From positions 44,910,990 through 44,974,989 of the forward strand of contig CM037869.1 in NCBI GenBank assembly GCA_021292105.1: 64,000 nucleotides of DNA. The letters are read 5' to 3'. This stretch comes from Anadara kagoshimensis (Eukaryota; Mollusca; Bivalvia; Arcoida; Arcidae). This document shows, one piece after another, positions 46,601 to 54,445 of the stretch; the first letter of the stretch is position 1; every line of letters begins with the position of its first letter. The notes under the pieces were generated by a model, which was not told where the DNA came from, made no database searches, and saw only the letters and a program-made list of their open reading frames with translations. The translations under genes were made by a program, and so were the position numbers.

Positions 46601-47138
46601 ACATTTGGGGGCTCGTCCAAACCCTGGGAAGTGGCCAACCAACAGGTTGGTCCCAGAAATGAACCTGGTGGTTTCGATTCAAGGGAGTTGATTAGAAATA
46701 AAGGAAGGGAGGAATGTAGCAGACTGGGTAGTTCATTGGTAGAGCACTCGCCTATAGTGCGGTAGGTCCCGGGTTCGATCCCCTGTCCGACCCTGCATTT
46801 TTTCTCTTTCCTGTTACATCTGCAAGAGGGTTAATGTGAAAAAAATCTTCCAGTTCACCCCATATCATTTATTTATAGTGCAACCTAGGAGGACTGCACT
46901 GGACTACAAAAAGATCAATGGTTTTCTCTGGGTTTACTTCAGTTTTCTCCACCATCCAAGAACTGACCAGCTATATCCAACTGCGGCTTCCTTCAATCCT
47001 TGCTTATCAGCTTATTCGGGAAAAAGAACAGAGAGCGGCAACTGACAGATTACAATTGAGACTGAAACACAGAATATATATGTATAATTCATGTTAAATA
47101 TCTTACTAATGTGAACTATGCCAGAAATTTCCAGCCAT
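32973..47138 (-). CDS. CCNC: Cyclin C, 11 exons, complete coding region
   Basis: Cyclin C partners CDK8/CDK19 in the kinase module of the Mediator complex in the nucleus. Minus-strand exons: 47107-47138, 42002-42108, 41427-41511, 39208-39277, 38370-38421, 37729-37820, 36709-36800, 35592-35659, 34334-34413, 33557-33675, 32973-33027. All introns are GT-AG and phases fit. They total 852 nt, or 283 residues plus TGA, the length I recall for human cyclin C. The start MAGNFWHSSHY matches the conserved MAGNFW N-terminus. Cyclin-box landmarks: LRQQVIATATVYFKRFYAR (exon 3), DPWLMAPTCVFLSSKVEEF (exons 4-5), LECEFYLLEML (exon 6), DCCLVIYHPYRPL (exon 7), TDVCLLYAPYMIAL (exon 8), ACLHIACVIQQKD (exon 9). 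The C-terminus is KMPRPK followed by a Ser/Gln-rich tail. Intron 1 is about 5 kb. Introns hold MITEs, SINEs and hAT-like elements, none in an exon. Confidence 0.97.
33745..33923. mobile_element. MITE-2 copy in cyclin C intron 9
   Basis: CAGTCCAACCTGCCTTAAAG to gacaggtttgactg, TA on both sides, 179 bp. Lies between exons at 33557-33675 and 34334-34413. Confidence 0.85.
34515..34950. mobile_element. hAT-like MITE in cyclin C intron 8
   Basis: Left agggttcgtacag and right cctgtacgaaccctg are inverted. TGCAATG at 34508-34514 and 34951-34957 is a 7-bp direct repeat, close to the 8-bp duplication of hAT elements. The interior has inverted 'ggactttttagggtcttatt' / 'agggctttttagggtcagat' words. No frame. 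Confidence 0.75.
35174..35222. mobile_element. MITE-3 fragment
   Basis: 'aaggtcaagtagacaggtca' then 'atgttgtttacatata' is the right end of MITE-3 (compare 58801-58843). Confidence 0.6.
35229..35580 (-). mobile_element. SINE-B copy in cyclin C intron 8
   Basis: Minus-strand head at 35505-35577 (plus: 'ggggttcgaacccatgacct', 'ctacttctgagctacggtag') and tail 'tcacttatatcaagacatta' at the left. Its head ends about 12 bp from the donor site of exon 35592-35659, so it inserted very close to a splice junction without breaking it. Confidence 0.85.
36213..36440. mobile_element. MITE-5 ('cgcgaaaat' type) in cyclin C intron 7
   Basis: Left 'actgtaaagggggaaatttt', right 'cgcgaaaataatccctttag': imperfect inverted ends. 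Related fragments at 30419 and 54241. Between exons 35592-35659 and 36709-36800. Confidence 0.6.
38755..39095 (+). mobile_element. SINE-B copy in cyclin C intron 4
   Basis: Head 38760-38830 (tatggtagctcagtggtaga, B-box gagttcgaacccagc); body 'ccaagcactgggcattacga', 'tgccctaagcacactgcaat'; tail 'tcgaaataagtgaaatattc / ttgactgggatgtaaaaccc'. Confidence 0.85.
39463..40444. repeat. Dispersed repeat with about four internal units, cyclin C intron 3
   Basis: Starts 'aacaagagcaccgccgagcg' and ends 'cgtcatatgacgggccgtat'. The inside has about four 170-bp units, each with 'ccaaatttcatttgaatcca' or its variant, 'catggtcatacatacaaaaa' and 'actcctccaaaaataatccg'. Opposite-strand short frames are by-products. 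Confidence 0.75.
40785..40985. repeat. Short direct duplication in cyclin C intron 3
   Basis: 'agtgcatcaatgttgtttgg' with 'gaatttttgggaaca' occurs at 40785 and 40866, about 80 bp apart. The following 'tattcggtagtaattttgag' is shared with 32460. Confidence 0.75.
41177..41362. mobile_element. MITE-4 copy, TA-flanked, cyclin C intron 3
   Basis: CAGTAAAACCTCGTTATGAC to aatcaaggttttactg with TA on both sides; the CAGTAAAACCTCG end is typical of pogo/Tigger-like or mariner-like MITEs. Its right end is 64 bp from exon 41427-41511. Confidence 0.8.
42986..43025. repeat. (TAA)n microsatellite
   Basis: About 13 perfect taa/aat units within cyclin C intron 1. Confidence 0.95.
43562..43744. mobile_element. 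Foldback MITE containing (CA)n(TA)n
   Basis: Left arm from 43562 ('ggaaatggattttaagcatt') and right arm to 43744 ('aatgcttaaaatccattctc') are inverted over about 33 bp with small gaps. Inside, 'aaaatatagggtatcaca' occurs twice, at about 43600 and 43676, around (CA)n and (TA)n tracts. Confidence 0.75.
44344..44555. mobile_element. MITE-1 copy in cyclin C intron 1
   Basis: Diverged left 'aactgtcaatagtttaacac', clear right 'gtgttaaactttcgacaggc / ctgtattg'. 212 bp, the basal size. Confidence 0.75.
46515..46825 (+). mobile_element. SINE-C, tandem dimer
   Basis: Two tRNA-like heads: a worn one at 46527-46600 (B-box 'ggatttgatccccagtctga') and a better one at 46727-46795 (tagttcattggtagagcact, gggttcgatcccctgtccga). 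Each is followed by the same 'ccctgcattttttctctttc / ctgttacat' tail. Mirror of the dimer at 9140-9510. Lies 5' in cyclin C intron 1. Confidence 0.75.
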
Positions 47139-47611
47139 TTTGATCTCATTCAAAACCCAATAATGATGTGCTAGATATCAAAACTTCAGATCGTTGTTTT
47201 TTCATTCAATCTAAACCGGATATTATCGTACGCGTGCCTTCGCTGTAGTTTCTCCCTGTTGTCGACGAACCACTAGGTATAAATCAGGTAGACAGTTAGC
47301 GTCTAGATAAAATCAGCTTCGTCAATCCTTTTAATGAAATTATAGAGGTACATCAACTGGTCATTTATTTTTATTTATTTATTTATTTATTTATTTTATT
47401 TTATTTTATTTTATTTTATTTTATTTTATTTTATTTTATTTTATTTCAGTATTTAATTTTATCAGTTTACTTTTATTTATTTTATCCGAGTTTCACCGTA
47501 AAAATACCCATCATATAGATCTATACCTTTTAGCTGGGCTAATTGTGACAGCTAAAGGATGTGACCAATATCTCTTGCAAAGAAATGTGTCATCATATTT
47601 GCAGCATAGTG
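47139..47611. promoter_or_regulatory. Upstream flank of cyclin C, promoter side
   Basis: Sequence directly 5' of the cyclin C start codon (gene on the minus strand). No TATA box or core element can be assigned with confidence. An AT-rich (ATTTT)n / (ATTT)n microsatellite lies at 47368-47455, about 230 bp upstream of the ATG. Confidence 0.35.
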
Positions 47612-48011
47612 AGGCCGAGGTGGCCTAATGGACTACTCGGTAAGATGTCCGGCCCGACGGTCTGCAAATCCAGGTGTGCCGGTTCGACGGTCACGCTCCG
47701 GCATGATGTGGGAAAGTGAATTTCCCTTGCTTTGGCCTTTACTTCACCCAGTGTCCGTATAAGTATAATGTGACTGGGTAGTGGAACACTCGTCTGCGGC
47801 GTACTCTGGTACTGACTCGGTGACCTAGCACCTAAAGTCGCCCTGAGTGCGCGCTGGTACATGGTAGACCATAAGACACGACTCGCACTTCACAAGCATA
47901 CACGAACTTGTTCATAGCCGGTTAACCCATGGATATTAATAAAGTAGTTCTCGTGGCGAATAGCTGAAAATTGCTGATGCGACGTTAAGCAACAATAACA
48001 ACACCAACAAT
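47612..48011 (+). mobile_element. SINE-A copy, long variant
   Basis: Head with 'ggccgaggtggcctaatgga' interrupted by an insertion ('ctactcggtaagatgtccgg') and a B-box 'gtgccggttcgacggtcacg'; body 'atgtgggaaagtgaatttcc', 'ctagcacctaaagtcgccct'; tail 'ttgctgatgcgacgttaagc / aacaataacaacaccaac'. Confidence 0.8.
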
Positions 48012-48507
48012 TTCAGTTTAGATTTTTTCTAGACGCTAAAGTCCGGCTAAATCATCAATCCTCACCTAGAAGATTATTAACTGGTAAGTAAATTCTCAAA
48101 ATCCCACTTGGGATTGACGCGACTAAGCATTTGTAATAATATATTTAAATCTTGTCCTTTTTTTTCTTAAAAAATCGGAAGTGTTCCGTCAAAATGAAAA
48201 AAGTAAATAAATAATGGCCTTATTATTGGCCGACAATCGACATAATCTTTATAAATCACTTTCTTTAGAAATGAGCTAAATAAGATAGTGACGAGTACCC
48301 TCTTTAGCAACACACAGTATGGTTTTCTATCATAATGGTGAATCCCCAAAATTTGCGCACTCGTTGACCATTACGCCATCCGAGGCAATAATTATCATTG
48401 ACCAAGAACACCAAAGTATAGACCAAGGTTTATGTGCAATGGACATGCGCATCTACTGACGACAAGTTGCCTTAGACCATAAGTCTTGTTTTCGTTCATC
48501 ATACCGC
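48012..48507. other. Intergenic, no gene seen
   Basis: No recognisable content. Confidence 0.35.
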
Positions 48508-48745
48508 TACGGTAGGCTAGATCAGTTGGTAGAGTGCTAGGATTGTGGATTCGAACCCGAACTGACGTAAGATTTAAGTGCAATTGAATGTCTGCACATC
48601 TACTGACGAGTAGTTGCCTTAAACGTCTTATTTTCTTCCACCAAGTTTCTTTCATCATGCCACTACGGTAGCCCAGTTGGCAGAGATCTAGCCGAATTTG
48701 TGTAGTTGTGGGTTCGAACCCCAACCGGCGTAAAACTGCAACCAA
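48508..48745 (+). mobile_element. SINE-D, tandem tRNA-like dimer
   Basis: Two heads: 48512-48570 (ctacggtaggctagatcagt, B-box gattcgaacccgaactga) and 48661-48735 (ctacggtagcccagttggca, B-box gggttcgaaccccaaccggc). Around them 'gcacatctactgacgagtag' and 'ttgccttaaacgtcttattt' repeat in the upstream flank (48447-48495). Confidence 0.7.
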
Positions 48746-49221
48746 AAAAATCACCTTTTCTTTCACCGACTTTAAGTTACGTACGTCAGATTACGTTTCT
48801 TGTTGAAAACGGAACTATTTAAATAAACCGCGCCTATAAAAATGTTAAGGGAATATTCAGGAATAAATGTGTCCGTCTTTCCTTCCCAACATCATGGCGT
48901 GTCCCGTGATTCCATAACTAGTACAGGCACGTGTGAATGTTTACCAACATGAAACGATGTGGCACTTATCCTAATTAATGTAGGTACGGGCGTATTTGAT
49001 TATCCAGAGACTGTTGATAGAAAGTATTTTATATAGTGCTAAACATTTTGAAATGTGGAAAAATAAAAGTTTTCAGAAGAATAACAAACAAATTTAGCGA
49101 AATTAGGATACCCCGCCAGCAGTTTTTTGTGATTTACATTTATGTTCAAAAGGAAAAACTTCGAGGAAAAGGAGCAAAGCAAACTGCAGTCACGTATTAA
49201 AACCGTCATGGTAATCACCAA
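48746..49221. other. Intergenic, no gene seen
   Basis: No recognisable content. Confidence 0.35.
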
Positions 49222-51600
49222 AAATTAACATACCAATCCATGTCCAAATCAAAATCCTAAAGCAAAGTAAAACAAACATACCAATCCATGTCCAAATCAC
49301 AATCCTCAAGCAAAGTAAAACAAACATACCAATCCATTTCCAAATCACAATCTTCAAGCAAAGTTAAAACAAACATACCAATCCATGTCCAAATCAAAAT
49401 CCTAAAGCAAAGTAAAACAAACATACCAATCCATTTCCAAATCACAATCCTCAAGCAAAGTTAAAACAAACATACCAATCCATTTCCAAATCACAATTCT
49501 CAAGCAAAGTTAAAACAAACATACCAATCCATGTCCAAATCAAAATCCTAAAGCAAAGTAAAAACAAACATACCAATCTATGTCCAAATCACAATCCTCA
49601 AGCAAAGTAAAAACAAACATACCAATCCATGTCCAAATCAGAATCCCAAAGCAAAGTAAAAACAAACATATCAATCCATGTCCAAATCACAATTCCAAAG
49701 CAAAGTAAAAACAAACATACCAATCCATGTCCAAATCACAATCCCAAAGCAAAGTAAAAACAAACATATCAATCCATGTCCAAATCACAATTCCAAAGCA
49801 AAGTAAAAACAAACATACCAATCCATGTCCAAATCACAATCCCAAAGCAAAGTGAAAACAAACATACCAATCCATTTCCAAATCACAATTGCAAAGCAAA
49901 GTAAACACAAACATACCAATCCATGTCCAAATCACAATTCCAAAGCAAAGTAAAAACAAACATAACAACCCATGTCCAAATCACAATTGCAAAGCAAAGT
50001 AAAAACAAACATATCAATCCATGTCCAAATCACAATGTTAAAGCAAAGTAAAAACAAACATACTAACCCATGTCCAAATCACAATTGCAAAGCAAAGTAA
50101 AAACAAACATACCAATCCATGTCCAAATCACAATGTTAAAGCAAAGTAAAAACAAACATAACAACCCATGTCCAAATCACAATTGCAAAGCAAAGTAAAC
50201 ACAAACATACCAATCCATGTCCAAATCACAATTCCAAAGCAAAGTAAAAACAAACATACCAATCCATGTCCAAATCACAATGTTAAAGCAAAGTAAAAAC
50301 AAACATACCAACCCATGTCCAAATCACAATCCTAAAGCAAAGTAAAACAAACATACCAATCCATGTCCATATTACAATCCTAAAGCAAAGTAAAACAAAC
50401 ATACCAATCCATGTCCGTATCACAATCCTAAAGCAAAGTAAAACAAACATACCAATCCATGTCCAAATCACAATCCTAAAGCAAAGTCAAACAAACATAC
50501 CAATCCATGTCCAAATCACAATCCTAAAGCAAAGTAAAACAAACATACCAATCCATGTCGAAATCAAAATCCTAAAGCAAAGTAAAACAAACATACCAAT
50601 CCATGTCGAAATCACAATCCTAAAGCAAAGTAAAACTGGCATACCAATCCATGTCCATATTCCAATCCTAAAGCAAAGTAAAACAAACATACCAATCCAT
50701 GTCCAAATCACAATTCCAAAGCAAAGTAAAAACAAACTTACCAATCCATGTCCAAATCACAATTGCAAAGCTAAGTAAAAACAAACTCACCAATACATGT
50801 CCAAATCACAATTCAAAAGCAAAGTAAAAATAAACTTACCAATCCATGTCCAAATCACAATTCCAAAGCAAAGTAAAAACAAACTTACCAACCCATGTCC
50901 AAATCACAATTCCAAAGCAAAGTAAAAACAAACATACCAATCCATGTCCAAATCACAATGTTAAAGCAAAGTAAAAACAAACATACCAACCCATGTCCAA
51001 ATCACAATTGCAAAGCTTAGTAAAAACAAACTCACCAATCCATGTCCAAATCACAATTCCAAAGCAAAGTAAAAACAAACATACCAACCCATGTCCAAAT
51101 CACAATGTTAAAGCAAAGTAAAAACAAACATATCAATCCATGTCCAAATCACAATTCCAAAGCAAAGTAAAAACAAACATACCAACCCATGTCCAAATCA
51201 CAATGTTAAAGCAAAGTAAAAACAAACATACCAATCCATGTCCAAATCACAATTCGAAAGCAAAGTAAAAACAAACATATCAATCCATGTCCAAATCACA
51301 ATTCCAAAGCAAAGTAAAAACAAACATATCAATCCATGTCCAAATCACAATTCCAAAGCAAAGTAAAAACAAACATACTAATCCATGTCAAACCACACCC
51401 CAAAGCAAAGTAAAAACAAACATACTAATCCATGTCAAAATCACAATTCCACAGCAAAGTAAAAACAAACATACTAATCCATGTCAAACCACACCCCAAA
51501 GCAAAGTAAAAACAAACATACTAATCCATGTCAAATCACACCCCAAAGCAAAGTAAAACAATCATACTTAATCTATGTTAAAATCACAATCCCAAAGCAA
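49222..51600. repeat. 48-49-bp satellite, about 49 units
   Basis: Unit 'aaaacaaacataccaatcca' plus 'tgtccaaatcacaatcctaa' plus 'agcaaagt', with variants cctaa / ccaa / ttgca / gttaa before agcaaagt that cluster along the array. Single units with flanking sequence occur at 12822-12890 and, in reverse, at 22579-22640 and 57380-57445, so the array is an amplified end of a dispersed element. Minus-strand frames with 'CFRIVIWTWIGMFVLL' are a by-product of a 48-bp period. Confidence 0.95.
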
Positions 51601-51939
51601 AGCAAAAACTTTGAAACGGGCAAATCAAGTTTCACTTTCTTTATTGCATAAAACAGTACAGCTTATAGCACAATAACACAAATACATACTAGTATATTGA
51701 TAACGACAAAATACAACAAAATTATTAACCTTATATACAATAAATATACCAAACATTGCAAAACTCTTAATCTGGTGGCATCATACAAGGATTTTGCTAT
51801 ACAGAACAGAGTTTTTAAATGAAAACTAATAAGATAATGCAGTTATGACAATTTGGCCTGACAAACATTTTTAACATTTTTTATATAACGATAATTTATA
51901 TTAGATTTACTATTAATGGATTCATGAATACCATTAATG
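51601..51939. other. Intergenic, no gene seen
   Basis: The array's trailing flank ('aaaaactttgaaacgggcaa') matches the flank at 12870-12890. The rest is AT-rich. Confidence 0.4.
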
Positions 51940-52284
51940 AACCACTGCGTTAGCTTGGTTGGTAGAGTGCTCGCTCCGTAAGTGGGAGGTCGAGGGTGGG
52001 TTCGAGTTCCGACTGAATCTGACCCAAGACTTGAAAGTGGGTAGTGACTGTTCTTTTGCCAAGCACTGTTACGCCACATAGCGGTGTTGCCGCATAAACG
52101 TGTTCCAACACGTCTATGCGGGGAATTTCAACGCATAAACTTGACACTTTTATGCGGCAGAAAGGCTACATTCTGCCGCATAAAGAAAACATTTACTATC
52201 ATCACCTACACTTCCATCATTATTACCACATTCACTAAAACACCACACCATTACTATCATCGTGATGATCATCGTCATCATTAT

Positions 52285-52320
<36 letters not shown>

Positions 52321-52864
52321 AAAGCAAAAGTCGAAATTCTGCCAAAATCACAATTTAACGACCATCAACAATACAGTCACCATCGCCACCGACGGTAACA
52401 TCGTCGTTGGCTCATACCGTCCCCGTCCTCATTCTACACCTCCTCCTTACAATTACTATTACCAGTATCAACAAAAACTTAAATTCTCAATTGTCACCGT
52501 CGTCGTCATCATTAAAGTCTCCACCAACGTTCTTTTAAGCTTTTTTGTGGCCAACCTCTTTATGCGTTGAAATTCCCCGCATAGACGTGTCGGGCGCGTT
52601 TATGCGGCAACACCGCTATGTGGCGCAAGAAAGCACTCGGAATTACGACATGAAAGTCACGGTTCTTTCGGATGGAAACTTAAAATAAAAGAGGTCCCGT
52701 GCCACAGTAGTTTTGGCACGTTAAGAACTCTGCCGTATAATGCCATCATCGCAACGCATATCCAAAATGTCTGCACTTTCGCCTATTCTAGTAACTGGCG
52801 ACGTCTCAATATAAGTAAAATATTCTTGACTGGGACATTAAACATCATTACTCAACTCAACACA
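51940..52864 (+). mobile_element. SINE-B copy split by a TIR transposon
   Basis: 51940-52068 has the head (ccactgcgttagcttggttg, 'gctccgtaagtgggaggtcg') and the start of the body. 52639-52864 has the rest ('gtcacggttctttcggatgg', 'gtctcaatataagtaaaata / ttcttgactgggacattaaa'). Removing 52069-52638 restores the usual SINE-B order. Confidence 0.9.
52069..52630. mobile_element. TIR transposon, about 65-bp ends, 8-bp TSD
   Basis: Left from GCCACATAGCGGTGTTGCCG and right to its inverse cggcaacaccgctatgtggc; the inversion extends about 65 bp with a few mismatches ('gggaatttcaacgcataaa' / 'tttatgcgttgaaattccc'). AAGCACTG at 52061-52068 and AAGCACTC at 52631-52638 is an 8-bp target duplication with one change, as for hAT elements. 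Interior: (TAA)n/(ATT)n at 52284-52320 and a CAT/GTC-rich stretch, no transposase. Confidence 0.88.
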
Positions 52865-52949
52865 TACCACACAATAGAAAAATGATTTGTTAAAATTTTA
52901 AACCAATATTTTAAAATACGTTTATTACGTTGATGTAGAAACCTGTCTA

Positions 52950-53060
52950 CCGGCTACTTTCCAGGGTCCCCGAATCTAACAGGAAAGGGAAAGTATGCAG
53001 CAGCCAAACTGGGACTCGAACCCGGGAGCTTTCTAATACTAGCGGGACACTCTACTAAAT
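52950..53060 (-). mobile_element. SINE-C single head
   Basis: Plus orientation 'ctaacaggaaagggaaagta', 'ctgggactcgaacccgggag' and 'gcgggacactctacta': tail and B-box of a minus-strand SINE-C, head truncated. Confidence 0.65.
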
Positions 53061-53706
53061 GTTTCAAACGACGCAAACGTTCTATTTTAAAGTGTTTAAC
53101 TAATACCAAGTGTGACATATTACAAAGATAGCACTTACCATCTTAAAAATACAATGACATTAAAACATCGAAAAAACTGAGAATGCATATTCATGAAAAC
53201 ATTTTGAGATTCGTCTCTTGTCGTCGGTTCTGATATTTCTCTGCTAACGGAAACAATCAGGTTTCTTAACACCATTTTCTTAGCTATTTCATTTCAATCT
53301 GTAACGCTACATCTTTTTCAGAGCTCCAGATAAGAGGCGTATCCGTTTTAATTTTTGATATACTCTTTAAATTGTAAATGTATCAAAACCCTTTGGAAAT
53401 CCTCATTACCCTTTTCAATTCTTATAACAGTAGAGCCTGCTATGGGGGTTGAACTCCTGACCCAAGTACCTGTGAAATGCCATTGTCAAAATGAAGATGA
53501 TGTTACTGTATTATTGTTAGAAGTTATACTTATTTGAATAAATGGCTTTAAAAATTGAAAATACTCTTTACATTTTTATGGATCAGTGTCGATACTCTTT
53601 AGATTTTATAGGATACCCTTTCCTCTGATTCATATGTTCTATTGATATATTGTTATTAAATTTATAATATTTTTAGCAGTCACATGGACAAATAGATTGA
53701 ATTTTA
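53061..53706. other. Intergenic, no gene seen
   Basis: A 60-codon plus-strand frame at 53355 has no recognisable content. Confidence 0.35.
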
Positions 53707-54190
53707 AAGCAAAACTTGTCTACAAAGACTACCAAAGGAAACCAATAAAAGTGGTCTTTATGTGTAGGTGATCCTTATATATATGTTCTTATAACACGAA
53801 TCGAAACCATTCAAAATAAAAAAAAATCCATTGACCTTTTTCAAGCAGGTGGCCTTTATATAGAAGTGGCTTTTAATGCAGGTTTGACTAGTACTTATGA
53901 GTAATTTATGGTTATGACACCGATGTGAACGTGATGTATCGTCTACGGGCTGACTTGATGTATCGTCTGCAGCAATTAAATCATGATGCACAGAAGTTGT
54001 GATATCAGAGAAATATTTACTATTTTTGGGTCTGACCCAAAACTTGAAAGCGTAGTTACTTTTTTTGCCAAGTACTCGGCATTACGGAATAAAAATCATG
54101 GTTCTTTCAGATGGGAACTTAAAATAAACTAGGTCCCATGGTATGGTAGGCGTACGTGGCACCATAAAACACCATTACTCAAGTCAAATC
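53707..54190. mobile_element. MITE-2 remnant and SINE-B fragment
   Basis: 53707-53892: 'aacttgtctacaaagactac' to 'atgcaggtttgact', a worn MITE-2. 54025-54190 (+): 'gggtctgacccaaaacttga', 'actcggcattacggaataaa', 'ggtaggcgtacgtggcacca', a SINE-B without head. Confidence 0.6.
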
Positions 54191-54360
54191 TTATTGTTAA
54201 TTTCGTAACTCTGTGTATGTGACACCACGCGAAAAAGGTTGGGAATTAAAAACCGCGGAAATCTGATCCCGCGAAATGAATTACATTTACAGTTCATTAC
54301 ACAAAAGTTGACATAAATTTGCTAACATAAGAAGTTGCGTGGGTAGATTCTAGTCCACCA

Positions 54361-54366
54361 TTTATT
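54361..54366 (-). promoter_or_regulatory. Candidate poly-A signal of the mucin-like gene
   Basis: tttatt in plus, that is AATAAA on the minus strand, about 80 nt past the stop codon at 54446-54448. Plausible but not unique in AT-rich DNA. Confidence 0.4.
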
Positions 54367-54445
54367 TGCGAGACACAAAAAGCTGAAAATGACACGAAAA
54401 TGTTTTAACCTCTACCCAATGTGAGTGGCAATTGTGTTTTACCTT

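Noticed and set aside
49257..50744. Minus-strand frames rich in CFRIVIWTWIGMFVLL
   Set aside because: By-product of the 48-bp satellite; frames break whenever a unit is 49 bp.
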